A stretch of 64,000 bases of DNA from Halisarca cf. caerulea (lineage: Eukaryota > Porifera > Demospongiae > Chondrillida > Halisarcidae): the NCBI GenBank assembly GCA_963170055.1, contig CAUJGJ010000030.1, positions 2,965,337-3,029,336 on the forward strand. The letters are read 5' to 3'. Positions 1 to 23,658 of this stretch are shown here, piece after piece. A program made the translations under genes and the position numbers. Each line of letters opens with the position of its first letter. Position 1 is the first letter of the stretch. The notes beneath the pieces were generated by a model, which saw only the letters and a list, made by a program, of their open reading frames with translations, made no database searches and was not told the origin of the DNA.

Positions 1-661
1 TCTGAATTGAAAAAGCAAATGTAGAGGTCCGTCCCTCACTACCACCAACATGGCCAGCACCACCAGGACTACCAGCACTAGTGCCACTATTAGCATCACC
101 AGCACTACAAGCACTACAAACACTACCAGCACCACCAGCACAAGCACCACCAGCACAACAAGCACTACCAGCACAAGCACCACCAGCACTACAAGCACCA
201 TCAGCACTACCAGCAATACTACACACTGAAAATTTCAGTTTTTGTGAATTAGGAACCATCCACAAATATTTCAAGACAGTTTGGTTAGTTTATCGTGCAA
301 TGACTAAAATAGCCGCCAAGTTAATAGTGATCACTGACAAGAAGTACAGCACCTTTACCCTATTCTCCAGATGCTTTCATCCACAAATAAGAGAAGTTTA
401 CTTTGATAAAATAAAAACTTAAAATAATTCGCTAAAAGACAAATGGAAGGCACATATAGTTGAAGGAGCATCTGCCAGAATGATCATGAACATAGTGCAA
501 TCAGCGATTCACAAAGATTCAGCCCAAGACAATGCCGGCATGGGCATTAGCAGATGTGAATGCACTTCCATAGGATTGAGACTGTACACACTTCGGCTGG
601 TGCATCACCACAACAACCAACAAAACAAAACATAACCACACATTGACCTGATCCCACTTAC
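1..661. other. 3' flank or last intron of RNMT; no exon recognised
   Basis: Positions 84-226 are a trinucleotide-rich tract of AGCACC/ACTACC/AGCACA units that stays open as a low-complexity ORF; I do not regard it as coding. The rest is AT-rich. The RNMT exon ending at 662 is followed on the minus strand by a good donor (GTAAGT), so the final RNMT exon(s), about 100 residues by comparison with vertebrate RNMT, should lie further left. I could not recognise them in 1-661, so they are probably outside the window. Confidence 0.5.
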
Positions 662-4334
<3,673 letters not shown>

Positions 4335-4387
4335 GTCAGCAGCCCTCTTCTTGGGAACCTTTGGGGACAAGTGTTGCTCTGTAGGGA

Positions 4388-6172
4388 AGGAGGACAGGTA
4401 GCACACAGAAGGACGGTAGCACACAGGAGGACAGGTAGCACACATGAGGACAGGTAGCACACATGAGGACAGGTAGCACACAGGAGGACAGGTAGCACAC
4501 AGGAGGACAGGTAGCACACAGGAGGACGGGTAGCACACAGGAGGACGGTAGCACACAGGAGGACAGGTAGCACACAGGAGGACAGGTAGCACACAGAAGG
4601 ACGGTAGCACACAGGAGGACAGGTAGCACACAGGAGGACAGGTAGCACACAGGAGGACAGTAGCACACAGGAGGACAGGTAGCACACAGGAGGACGGGTA
4701 GCACACAGGAGGACAGGTAGCACACAGGAGGACGGGTAGCACACAGGAGGACGGGTAGCACACAGGAGGACAGGTAGCACACAGGAGGACAGGTAGCACA
4801 CAGGAGGACAGGTAGCACACAGGAGGACAGGTAGCACACAGGAGGACAGGTAGCACACAGGAGGACAGGTAGCACACAGGAGGACAGGTAGCACACAGGA
4901 GGACAGGTAGCACACAGGAGGACGGGTAGCACACAGGAGGACGGGTAGCACACAGGAGGACAGGTAGCACACAGGAGGACGGTAGCACACAGGAGGACAG
5001 GTAGCACACAGGAGGACAGGTAGCACACAGAAGGACGGTAGCACACAGGAGGACAGGTAGCACACAGGAGGACAGGTAGCACACAGGAGGACGGTAGCAC
5101 ACAGGAGGACAGGTAGCACACAGGAGGACGGGTAGCACACAGGAGGACAGGTAGCACACAGGAGGACGGGTAGCACACAGGAGGACGGGTAGCACACAGG
5201 AGGACAGGTAGCACACAGGAGGACAGGTAGCACACAGGAGGACAGGTAGCACACAGGAGGACAGGTAGCACACAGGAGGACAGGTAGCACACAGGAGGAC
5301 AGGTAGCTCACAGGAGGACAGGTAGCACACAGGAGGACAGGTACGTAGCACACAGGAGGACAGGTAGCACACAGGAGGACAGGTAGCACACAGGAGGACA
5401 GGTAGCACACAGGAGGACAGGTAGCACACAGGAGGACGGTAGCACACAGGAGGACAGGTAGCACACAGGAGGACAGGTAGCACACAGAAGGACGGTAGCA
5501 CACAGGAGGACAGGTAGCACACAGGAGGACAGGTAGCACACAGGAGGACGGGTAGCACACAGGAGGACAGGTAGCACACAGGAGGACAGGTAGCACACAG
5601 GAGGACAGGTAGCACACAGGAGGACAGGTAGCACACAGGAGGACAGGTAGCACACAGGAGGACAGGTAGCTCACAGGAGGACAGGTAGCACACAGGAGGA
5701 CAGGTACGTAGCACACAGGAGGACAGGTAGCACACAGGAGGACAGGTAGCACACAGGAGGACAGGTAGCACACAGGAGGACAGGTAGCACACAGGAGGAC
5801 AGGTAGCACACAGGAGGACAGGTAGCACACAGGAGGACAGGTAGCACACAGGAGGACAGGTAGCACACAGGAGGACAGGTAGCACACAGGAGGACAGGTA
5901 GCACACATGAGGACAGGTAGCACACAGGAGGACAGGTAGCACACAGGAGGACAGGTAGCACACAGGAGGACGGAAGCACACAGGAGGACAGGTAGCACAC
6001 AGGAGGACAGGTAGCACACAGGAGGACAGGTAGCACACATGAGGACAGGTAGCACACAGGAGGACAGGTAGCACACAGGAGGACAGGTAGCACACAGGAG
6101 GACAGGTAGCACACAGGAGGACAGGTAGCACACAGGAGGACAGGTAGCACACAGGAGGATGGTGGCACAGGA
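4388..6172. repeat. 1.8-kb minisatellite of a 19-bp unit
   Basis: About 90 or more head-to-tail copies of ACAGGTAGCACACAGGAGG with frequent single-base variants (ACGG, CATGAGG, CAGAAGG). Two copies of an insertion variant (GGTACGTAGC, near 5340 and 5704) recur 364 bp apart within larger duplicated blocks, so the array also grew by higher-order duplication. It ends about 10 bp upstream (coding sense) of the splice acceptor of the first RNMT coding exon. The unit has no stop in any minus frame, which produces spurious ORFs of up to 725 codons. Confidence 0.95.
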
Positions 6173-6387
6173 GGACGGTAGCACATAGCACCCAGTACAC
6201 AGATCACAGAAAACATACCATCCACAGACAACACAGTACACTGAAGAATAAAAAGAACAACAATCTGCTGATATGTTGGAAATGCTCAACCGAAGATAAT
6301 TCTGACATTTCAATTACAAAGAGTAAACAATCTGATTGTGTCATAATTATCATGATAATCACAATTTTTAATTATTATGATGCCAAA

Positions 6388-6393
6388 TTTATT
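6388..6393 (-). promoter_or_regulatory. Polyadenylation signal AATAAA of the TIR-domain gene
   Basis: AATAAA on the minus strand, 22 bases past the TGA at 6418-6416. It supports the proposed 3' end of the TIR gene. Confidence 0.6.
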
Positions 6394-6415
6394 GACGAGA
6401 TGATTAGCGCAATTA

Positions 6416-6702
6416 TCAAAATAGTATCCAATCAACATATGCAAGATAGGAAGGCATCAGGACCACTGGTGGCTTACTGAGGGTTAATGTCAACTTCTTC
6501 CAAACAGCTTCCTTTCGATCCTGGCTCTGATCAATGTAGTCAAGATACAGGAATTGCTTCAACGGCTCTGGGCGATTGCAGGCCTTTACAGCTGCAACAA
6601 TGACCTTGCAGCTGCTCTCCTCTGACAGCTGAACAGCTTGTTGCCATTCCTTGGTGCACCTTTACATAAGAAGATATGTAGCACCAGCACCAGCACCAGC
6701 AC

Positions 6703-6771
<69 letters not shown>

Positions 6772-9109
6772 CAAGTTTGTGGCATTGTAGTGATGGCCCT
6801 AGTAACTATGTACGTATATACATATGTACATACGTATGTGCAACTCATAACGGAGCACACCTACATACGTATCAATGTACGTATGTATGTACATACATAC
6901 GTATATAAGCCCATCGTCTGCACAACATACATACGTAAGTACGTACCTTTGGCTGCTAAGATAAGCTGGACTCAGTCCAATCATGATCACGGATGATTTC
7001 CTCATCATGGACGATATCTTCCTATCATCATATCTGGTGGTATCAGGCATGTAGTGATAGCATGCATGAATCTGTGTATCAAGAGAGACATAATCACCAC
7101 TCACTGACTGCTCTTCAACACAGGTAGGTCCACACAGCATACAAAATAGAATATGAATCAAAAAAGGTTCAACAACAAGATTATGTAAATTTACATGTGC
7201 ACACTTCTGTACATACGTGTGTATGCATGTAAGTACACTACATCATAACATGCAAACACTGCAAACATTCATACATATACGTACGTATGTTAGATGTACA
7301 TGCACAGGTAAAAAGGTGGGATTATTCATAAACTTACGTACATACGTACATACGTATGCATGCATGCAAAAGCAGGATATACGTACGTACGTATACGCAC
7401 ATGTACACACACACACACACACACCTTCAGAGGCGGTGATCTATTCCTCAATGGCACAATAACCTTCTCTCTGGCCCACGGCTTGTCAACAGTGCTATGA
7501 GACACGAACAAGTCCCATTCCTTTTCCCCTGAAAACCCTGCACATGAGAAAACATCAAATTGAATAGTGTACCCACATACATAAGTATCATGTACACTTA
7601 GAGACACACCTCAGACAAATGCCAGAATATCAATGCACTAATCCAACAGTCTACTAGAATGCTACGTACGTAAGCTACATATGTATGTATGTACATAGTG
7701 CACTACCACACTGCCAACACACAGCCAACACACTACACTACTGCACTGCCAACACACTACACTACTGCACTGCCAACACACTACACTACTGCACTGCCAA
7801 CACACTACACTACTGCACTGCCAACACACTACACTACTGCACTGCCAACACACTACACTACTGCACTGCCGACATAATATATGTACATACATAAGTACGC
7901 ATTATGTGGGTAAGCACACCAAGGAAGCTCTATAAAAACTACTATAGTCATGTCCACACACATATACACCATGATGTATGCACAATGGCCATCATCCACT
8001 AGTAACACAAGCTCATACGTACCTTGCACACCTGATGATCTTGAAGATGCTCGATCTGGGGCATCCACTGAAGGTGGTTGAGAGTAGTCCTTAACAGATC
8101 TTGGCTGATATTCCACAGACGGCGGTTGGTACTCTGCTGATGGCGGTTGGTACCCCGCTGATGGTGGTTGATACTCTGCTGATGGCGGCTGGTACTCCGC
8201 TGATGGTGGTTGGTACTCCACTGATGGCAGTTGGTACTCCGCTGATGGCGGCTGGTACTCCGCTGATGGTGGTTGGTACTCCACTGATGGCAGTTGGTAC
8301 TCAGCTGATGGTGGTTGGTATTCTGCAGATAGTGGGTGGTGCTCTGCAGATGGTGGTGGATAGTGACCATGGGACTGCTGATGTGCCATCACTGATGATG
8401 GATTGGAACCTGATGGGTGATCCAAAGGGACCAATGATGCCAATGTACTATCTTGAGATGGGAAATTAATATCCATCTTTGTTGAATCGCATACATCTGA
8501 CGAGGAGTGACTTTCCTCACTGGAAACGGTGATGTCACTATCACTCTCATTGCTGTCACTCTCTCCATCCTCACTCTTCCCCTCCTCCTCCTCCTGGTAC
8601 ACCTCACTGTTGTATCCTTGGGTCACAGGGTGGAAACCCTCCACAAAGTCTTTCTTATCATGAACACTGATCTCCTCACACGTTTCACTGACATCAGTGG
8701 GACGGTCACTGATGCTCCCTTCGAGGCCATTTTCATTACTAAACGTGTCCGGTTCCTCGTCAGGACTAACCAAGTCTTGAAAACCGCGGTCAAAAGGGTT
8801 CGAGTGGCCGACGCTTCGTTGCACATTGCCAGCAAACGAAATTTTATGTTCCAATTCCTGTCTCTCAGTATCAAAGACAAAGGTGCCAATGCCCGTAGTC
8901 GGAGCACCCGATGGTTCCCACTCTCCGCTCGTATCTAAATCTGGACTGGTCAAATCTCTAAAAGCACTTCTTGCGGTCAACAGATGTTCTTTGCCATTGG
9001 TGTTGATATTTTTTGGATACTCATAACTTGAAGGACTACCCTGGTCTTCATCTCCCGTTTCGCTAACTTGGCCTTCTTCTGAATCGTGTTCACTCTCTAC
9101 ATCGCTCAT
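6416..9109 (-). CDS. TIR-domain protein with YQPPSAE heptad repeats
   Basis: Four exons: 9109-8023, 7537-7425, 7071-6947 and 6659-6416. Phases are consistent and total 1569 nt, 522 aa. Residues 1-250 are acidic and Ser-rich (low complexity, likely disordered). Residues about 250-345 hold about 13 heptads of consensus YQPPSAE with LPSVE variants. Residues about 368-505 form a TIR domain: EWDLFVSHSTVDKPWAREKV (beta-A), ACYHYMPDTTRYDD (region after beta-B), MMRKSSVIMIGLSPAYLSSQ (beta-C to alpha-C), then RCTKEWQQAV. The Glu of CTKE (about residue 446) aligns with the NADase glutamate of SARM1 and plant TIRs. No signal peptide, TM segment, death domain or LRR was seen, so it is likely cytosolic. 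A short out-of-frame upstream ATG (9120) precedes the start. A donor-like CAGTAAGC near 6480 leaves an alternative C-terminus possible. I know no named family with this architecture; an adaptor or TIR-enzyme role is inference. Confidence 0.85.
6679..6769. repeat. (ACCAGC)n followed by (AC)n, TIR gene intron
   Basis: Four ACCAGC units run directly into about 65 bp of AC dinucleotides. The tract lies just upstream (coding sense) of the last TIR exon. Confidence 0.95.
7704..7872. repeat. 24-bp minisatellite, TIR gene intron 1
   Basis: About seven near-perfect copies of a 24-bp unit with the core CACTACACTACTGCACTGCC. Confidence 0.92.
8085..8360 (-). repeat. Coding 21-bp repeats (heptad YQPPSAE) in the TIR gene
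   Basis: About 13 tandem 21-bp units encode heptads YQPPSAE, YQLPSVE, YQPPSAG and similar. A higher-order pattern (one LPSV unit followed by two PPSA units) recurs, indicating expansion by block duplication that kept the frame. Confidence 0.9.
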
Positions 9110-10438
9110 ACCGCGGCCATTTTAGAGAAACGAACGTAGTCACACCCACTTTTAATCTTAGGAGTGTACTCATTTTGGAAGGGGCAGTGCAGGTTGGTTC
9201 TCCTTGCTATTTTTCCTCGGTTCTGTGACAGTATTGGCTTTTAATGTTTTAGATGAATACTAGAAGCACCTTAAATGTTTTTTTGTCATTTATCATGCAT
9301 AATATGCTGAATAATTAGTAGAATATTTTCAATTTTATGAAGCACTTTTCGTTGCCAGCAAAAAAATTCGTGCGAATAGTAGTGTTCAGAAAGTATCTAG
9401 AGTGTATTTTCAGCTCCATTTTTTCCATGTAAGAATATCTTTTGACTCGAGTAGTATTATAAGTCTTCTTTTGCCACCATGTTTTAACATCATACGTATT
9501 GTGTAATTTATAGCTTAGCTGATTCACTTCATTTCATTCTGCTCCTATTGAAACTTGATGCCCTCTTGTCTAGTAAATAACTGCTTTTCTGGGAGTCTGC
9601 ATTCCCATAATACCATGTACACAGAGCAATCCACAACATTGAGCAGCCAACGGTCGTGAACTGTTGTCTAATTTGTGTTTAACTCTGGCATGTTGCCTGT
9701 AGTTGATCTTCACTGCCGATGCCTGTGGGAGAGAGTGAGGAGGGAGGAACAACACATTATCTGTGGGTTCACCTCACGGTACCCAGTGTACTATAGCGGC
9801 ATTACACCTGATGGCTGACCAAGCTGTGAAACTTTAATGTCCGGGGGAGGAACAGCACTATCTGTAGTTAAACCACACGGGTCACAGATCACTACTGCGG
9901 TTTTACACCTCATGAGCGGCCAAGCTATGAGACCTCTCTTAGTATTACGTATGTATATTGTGTGATTGCTGTTTCCTGTTGATGCAACTCAGGCTTCATG
10001 GATGGTTGCCTATTGAGAAGCTACGTGGGTTGTAGCTTTCAGTTCACATAGTCCATATCCGTCAGTACTCAAAACTCTCTGTTTAGTAGTTGTAATAATC
10101 CCTTCTTTGTCCTTTGTTAATGTTGAATTAGTCAATATAAAATGAAGTGCATCATTTAAAGGACTAATGAATTGGGGTCGTATCCCTATTGTGAGGGTAT
10201 GCTGTGTATGTGTGTGTGTAGGCTAATACCCAAACCCTCCTGCCAGCCGCCATTTTATTCTACCCACAAGGGCAGTATAAAATGGCAGCAGCTGAGTGAC
10301 ACTCTGGGTACAAGACTAGTGTGTGTGTATGTGTGTGTGTGTGTGTGTGTTTGGTGTGTTTGGTGTGTTTGTGTGTGTGTGTGAAGTGTACATTTCTAAT
10401 TATGTTTGACATGACTCTGTGTGTGATTTCCTGTAGAT
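9110..10438. other. Intergenic spacer and probable ATP5MF 5'UTR/intron
   Basis: Divergent spacer between the TIR gene (minus) and ATP5MF (plus). Positions 9760-9920 hold two diverged copies of a roughly 110-bp segment (each with a CACGG, an ACTAC/TATAGCGG and a TTACACCT block). An inverted repeat, GCCATTTTAT (about 10251) and ATAAAATGGC (about 10275), surrounds a possible 5'UTR exon. A GT microsatellite occupies 10316-10383. No coding region was recognised. Confidence 0.5.
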
Positions 10439-10444
10439 TCAGTC

Positions 10445-10690
10445 ATGTCAGGTGGTTTCGGTGACATCAAGATTCGCAACCTCGGAGAGTATGTTGTCAA
10501 AAACTTCTCCATGCAACAAATGGGAGCAGCGATTTCCCGTGGTGTTCGTTCCTACAGGGCCAAGTACATTACCTGCAGGAAGGCAGGAATGGCCCCGTAT
10601 TTCCACATGTTAGGAGTGTGCATCGTCCTCAACTATATGATTGAGTACAAGCATCTTCGTGCACACGAAAGCATCAGAAAGTATCACTAG
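10445..10690 (+). CDS. ATP5MF: Mitochondrial ATP synthase subunit f
   Basis: Small subunit of the membrane Fo sector of mitochondrial F1Fo ATP synthase, in the inner membrane. 81 aa on one coding exon. The N-terminus carries IKIRNLGEYV; the middle has RGVRSYRAKY; a single TM segment spans roughly residues 52-68 (MLGVCIVLNYMIEYKHL); the C-terminal motif YKHLRAHESIRKYH matches the family signature (vertebrate YKHLKHERLRKYH). Just upstream lies a splice acceptor (TTTCCTGTAG|ATTCAGTC-ATG), so a non-coding first exon upstream is likely, perhaps near 10250-10315. Length is in the usual 80-95 aa range. A polyadenylation signal follows at 10779-10784. Confidence 0.92.
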   Translation: MSGGFGDIKIRNLGEYVVKNFSMQQMGAAISRGVRSYRAKYITCRKAGMAPYFHMLGVCIVLNYMIEYKHLRAHESIRKYH

Positions 10691-10778
10691 AAGGTCAACT
10701 CAATATTTAGCTGGGAACATACGTACCAACATTGATGTGGATGTAACTTGTACTGTGTTGTCAGTTGTATATGTTAAT

Positions 10779-10784
10779 AATAAA
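10779..10784 (+). promoter_or_regulatory. Polyadenylation signal AATAAA of ATP5MF
   Basis: Canonical hexamer 89 bases after the ATP5MF stop codon. Confidence 0.7.
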
Positions 10785-11061
10785 TGTTCTTAACAATTGT
10801 GGACTGAACAGGATACAATGATACACATCACACACTTGTGATCGTCTGCCATGCACGTGCACTTAGAGCAAGCTGCTGTATGCAGTCATGCATGCGAGCA
10901 CTGTGCACTGGGTGTGCCCTGTTGCTGTTGTCCAGAAGTGTTGACCATCCAACTGGAACAGTTTGACATAGCAAGGTACAAACTTGTGTGAACTTAATTC
11001 ATACGTGCAAATTGTGCAAGGGAATTCCCCTGTGCATAACTGCTTTTGATTTTGGTACCAT

Positions 11062-11250
11062 ATCTTAATTACAGAGTATAAGACACAGCATATGGTTTTG
11101 AACAGTGCATTATCATTTCATTAGCCATGCATAATTATAATGAACTATTCAGTGCATAAGTTGTCCCTGTATATATTTTGCCAGTACATATAATTATATA
11201 TAATTTAGGTATCAAAATTGCATGCATCTTATATCCCATAAAATGCAGTA
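11062..11250 (-). mobile_element. Interspersed MITE-like repeat, copy 1
   Basis: Reads on the opposite strand as a diverged copy of the element at 18054-18265. Shared blocks include ATGGTTTTGAACAG, TATTTTGCCAGTA, TTTAGG-ATCAAAATTG and CCCATAAAAT-CAGTA. Confidence 0.6.
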
Positions 11251-11430
11251 GCTCAAATTATACCTTACCAGGCTGTAATTACCATGCACATCCCGTCTTC
11301 CATTAACCCATTATTGTAATTCACATAATGTACAACACATGCGCATAGGGTAACATGTACAAGGTGTGTGTGCTTAAAAGTACTGCTTCAAACAACAGTT
11401 CCATGTGCAGAGAAGGCCCAGTGCACCCTC

Positions 11431-20001
<8,571 letters not shown>

Positions 20002-20547
20002 TTTTGCTAATGTAACCAAGGTAACCGTTACTGAGCCGCATTATTCCAATAAGAGCCCACTAGAATGCCATATAAGGTCATGTCAAAAAATAGAATATCA
20101 ATGAATTCAATTATGGTTTACAGACTTAAATTATACATCATAGATAGCCGTACTAACAGTATAAGTGAGTACATATTGGAATGTCAGGAATGCTGTACTG
20201 AGCGGTGATCAGACGGCCCCATTCTCTCAGGTCCTCTTCCATTTTGTTGGTGCCAGTTTTGTTGGTGGACGACTTTGTACAGGTAAATATCTGTGTATTA
20301 CAGACTATTTCGCTATTCAGATGAGAAGATTTCGTTTTCAGAATATTTCAACTAACAATAAGTAATTTTGTGTGTAATGCGGTACATTCATTCTCCGTAC
20401 AGTAGATATTCATTGTTCCTACGATAGTGTACTCGAAGGCCTTTTCTTTTTGAGCTTTTGACGATTTTTACCTCTTAAATTCACTTGTTAATGTAAGTTT
20501 ACGTTTCCATGTGTTCTACAGGTGCCGTACCACCGTTCACAGCGGAT
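20002..20547. promoter_or_regulatory. Divergent promoter region, GAS8 (-) / RAP2 (+)
   Basis: The two start codons lie 546 bp apart in opposite orientation. A probable RAP2 5'UTR intron (donor ACAG|GTAAAT at 20283, acceptor TTCTACAG ending at 20521) lies within it. No TATA box was recognised. Confidence 0.6.
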
Positions 20548-21087
20548 ATGAAAGAGTATAAGGTGGTTGTTCTGGGATCGGGAGGAGTTGGGAAGAGTGC
20601 TTTAACCGTTCAGTTTGTCAGTGGAACGTTCGTTGAAAAGTACGACCCAACCATTGAAGATTTTTACAGGAAAGAAATTGACGTGGATGGATCGCCGTCT
20701 GTATTGGAGATTCTAGACACTGCGGGAACGGAACAATTCGCCTCCATGCGTGACCTATACATAAAGAACGGTCAAGGATTTCTCCTGGTGTATTCCATAG
20801 TAAACGCTCAGACATTTATAGACGTGCAACCAATGAGAGACTCCATTAGCAGGGTGAAGGGTGTTCTTACTTCCCCTCTCATCCTAATCGGCAACAAATG
20901 TGACATGGAGAACGAGCGTGCTGTGGGGACCAGGGACGGAGAGGGGTTAGCACGAGAGTGGGGATGTCCCTTCTTCGAAACAAGTGCTCGAACGAGAGTC
21001 AATGTAACGGAGGCGTTTTCAGAGATTGTTCGTCAGATCAATAGAAAGAAAGTACAAAAAGACGATGGGTGTTGTGTCCTCTTATGA
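20548..21087 (+). CDS. RAP2: Ras-family small GTPase Rap2
   Basis: Membrane-anchored GTP-binding switch of the Rap branch. 179 aa on one coding exon. G1 P-loop is [11 protein letters not shown]; the effector region is [13 protein letters not shown] with Phe at the position that distinguishes Rap2 from Rap1 (Ser); G3 is DTAGTEQF, including the Rap/Ras-type Gln replaced by Thr as in Rap proteins; G4 is NKCD; G5 is ETSA. The C-terminus ends in CCVLL: the CAAX box CVLL predicts geranylgeranylation, with a neighbouring Cys that could be palmitoylated. Start at [12 protein letters not shown], which matches the family N-terminus. An in-frame ATG at 20509 is upstream of the probable acceptor at 20521 and is judged intronic. 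Confidence 0.95.
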   Translation: MKEYKVVVLGSGGVGKSALTVQFVSGTFVEKYDPTIEDFYRKEIDVDGSPSVLEILDTAGTEQFASMRDLYIKNGQGFLLVYSIVNAQTFIDVQPMRDSISRVKGVLTSPLILIGNKCDMENERAVGTRDGEGLAREWGCPFFETSARTRVNVTEAFSEIVRQINRKKVQKDDGCCVLL

Positions 21088-21515
21088 GTCAACCATGGCT
21101 AGAGGCTATCTATATTGTTATCCTTATATATTATGTATATTTTACATCATATCTGTTAGAGTTCACTGTATTTCATGCCATTCGCATACACACACCATTG
21201 CAGATGCAGCATGCTCTGTGTTCATACGTGCATAAAGCTATTCACATGTAATGCATGCACTGTCCTTTTCATTGATAGCATTCTTTGCTTGTGTTGTGTG
21301 TTTGTGTGTTTGTGTGTGCGTGTGTGTGTGTTTGTGTGCGTGTGTGTGTTACAAGTGTTGACAGGCATGTGAGATGTATCCCTAGTGATGTTGTTAATTT
21401 TATAGACGTCTGTTTGAGCACTTTCATTTTTGTATCACAAAGTTAATGGATTAGATACCAGTGTACATGAATTGTATGTCGCGTTGGTGCTAATGATAGG
21501 GTTTCATCCTCCTTT

Positions 21516-21780
<265 letters not shown>

Positions 21781-22466
21781 GAAAGGCTATGCTACAGCCA
21801 AAAACACTATGTTTCACATGCGTAGGTGAAGAAGTGGGAGATGTACGTATGTGAAAACCTGTCGAAGTACACATTTGTCAGGCTGCTGTGTGGCCTTGTC
21901 ACTTGGTGTCAATTCTCTCTCCCATTATGAATGGCAAAATAGTCATGTGGGGAGAGTGAGGTGTGTTCAGTACTGATTGAGATTGCATGTACAATTGACA
22001 GCAGTTCACGCTCTATTGACACCAAGCACAACTTGACAGACCCTGACTGAGTACCCTCCTCCTGCCTTGGAGAATACATCACTGCTGAGGTATACAGAGT
22101 GTCTAAGTTTATGAGATCATCAACATGACTTTATATGCCACCATTGTGTCAGTGGACCCATATTAGGTCATGCATGATGTCCTGGCGGGAAGTATGTTCT
22201 CATGCTAGTGGTTTGTATTGTGGGTCAGGAGCAGAAAGGAGACTGGAGGCACTATTCTGGGCAATGTATTGTGGAATTTGCATTTACTGCACTTATATGC
22301 AGAGGAGGAATGTAACAACCTGATGAATCAGCAAGCAGTACTTGACTGGGGTGCCAATTGGATACACTATCATGGCATGAAGTCCCGTTTTGTTCAGTTG
22401 TATTATGGCTGCGCCTGATGTGACTATAATGGGTTGTAGTGTATTTTAACACTCGTGCATCTGCTG

Positions 22467-22521
22467 TAGTCTCGCGTGCCAGACCTTCCCGCCCGAGAAA
22501 CGAGGCTGGCGTGCAAGACTA
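22467..22521. mobile_element. Fold-back element with TAGTCT/AGACTA ends, 9-bp TSD (copy 1)
   Basis: 55 bp, left arm TAGTCTCGCGTGCCAG, right arm CTGGCGTGCAAGACTA. Flanked by perfect 9-bp direct repeats CATCTGCTG at 22458-22466 and 22522-22530. Same family as 29842-29924, 44544-44613 and 61746-61870. Confidence 0.85.
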
Positions 22522-22551
22522 CATCTGCTGTAACAAATCTATTATACTGCC

Positions 22552-22775
22552 AGTACCTGCATGTAGTTGCCCTATATCTTACCAGTACCTGCATGTAGTT
22601 GCCCTATATCTTACCAGTACCTGCATGTAGTTGCCCTATATCTTACCAGTACCTGCATGTAGTTGCCCTATATCTTACCAGTACCTGCATGTAGTTGCCC
22701 TATATCTTACCAGTACCTGCATGTAGTTGCCCTATATCTTACCAGTACCTGCATGTACTTGCCCTGTATCTTACC
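22552..22775. repeat. 32-bp minisatellite
   Basis: Seven near-perfect copies of a 32-bp unit with the core CCAGTACCTGCATGTAGTTG, followed by decayed copies to about 22850. Confidence 0.93.
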
Positions 22776-23500
22776 AGTACCTGCTGCAACAAGCCTGTGT
22801 CTTACCAAAACCTTCTGTAACATGCCTGTATCTAACCAGTACCTGTTGTGATTTGACTGTAAAGCCCTGGAAACCTTACAAGTCCCACACACACACAGTA
22901 TAGTCTGGTGTAGCCAACCAAACCTTGATCAGCCATTTTCAGGGACTAACATCAGCATGTGTAGAGAATAGGAAAAGTTCTGGCTACAAGAGGCTAAGCG
23001 GAGTATATGTTTGTCCAGCATATGTGGATGGTATGGCTTTTTAGTGTGTTGAGTGCAGACTCAGTGTGTGTGTGTGTACGGTACAGCCTAAGTGTGCGGG
23101 CAGTACAGCCTCAGTGTGTGTGTAGAGTACAGACTCAGTGTGTGTAGAGTACAGACTCAGTGTGTGTAGAGTACAGCCTAAGTGTGTGGGCAGTACAACC
23201 TAAGTGTGTGTGTACAGTGCAGCCTAAGTGTGTGTAGAGTACAGCCTAAGTGTGTGGGCAGTACAGCCTCAGTGTGTGTAGAGTACAGCCTAAGTGTGTG
23301 TGTATGGTACAGCCTCAGTGTGTACACTTAAACTCGTGTTTGTAAATAGTCTATTCAAATTTGGTATATCTACAAGTTGCACCATAAACACTTGTACATA
23401 CAGCCTCAACGGCACATGTGTATTCTGCCGTACATACGAACATGCACACACAGTACACATGCACTCTGAAACCTTGCTATTCACAAGCAGTCTCTATACA

Positions 23501-23658
23501 CAGTGAAATCTCCAAAATAAGTTAAGGACAACCTCTCTAAAATTTCTCCCTATAGTTTCAATGTATTTTGAACCTTTCAAAAAGGACAACCTCCTTACAA
23601 AGGACAAAAGAGGCTATAGGGGGTCGTCCTAAGTGTCCTTTATTCAGAGATTCCACTG
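23501..23658. mobile_element. MITE with CAGTGAAATCTC/GAGATTCCACTG ends (copy 1)
   Basis: 158 bp, inverted ends and internal blocks (AAGGACA, TATAGGG, GTCCTTTATTCAGAGATTCC) shared with 35876-36061. Confidence 0.75.

Noticed and set aside
81..422. 113-aa Ala/Pro-rich plus-strand ORF
   Set aside because: Product of a trinucleotide-rich tract followed by AT-rich DNA; no domain and no splice or start support.
20509..20547. Upstream ATG extending RAP2 by 13 residues
   Set aside because: It lies before the probable acceptor TTCTACAG ending at 20521, and family proteins start at the MKEYK-type Met.
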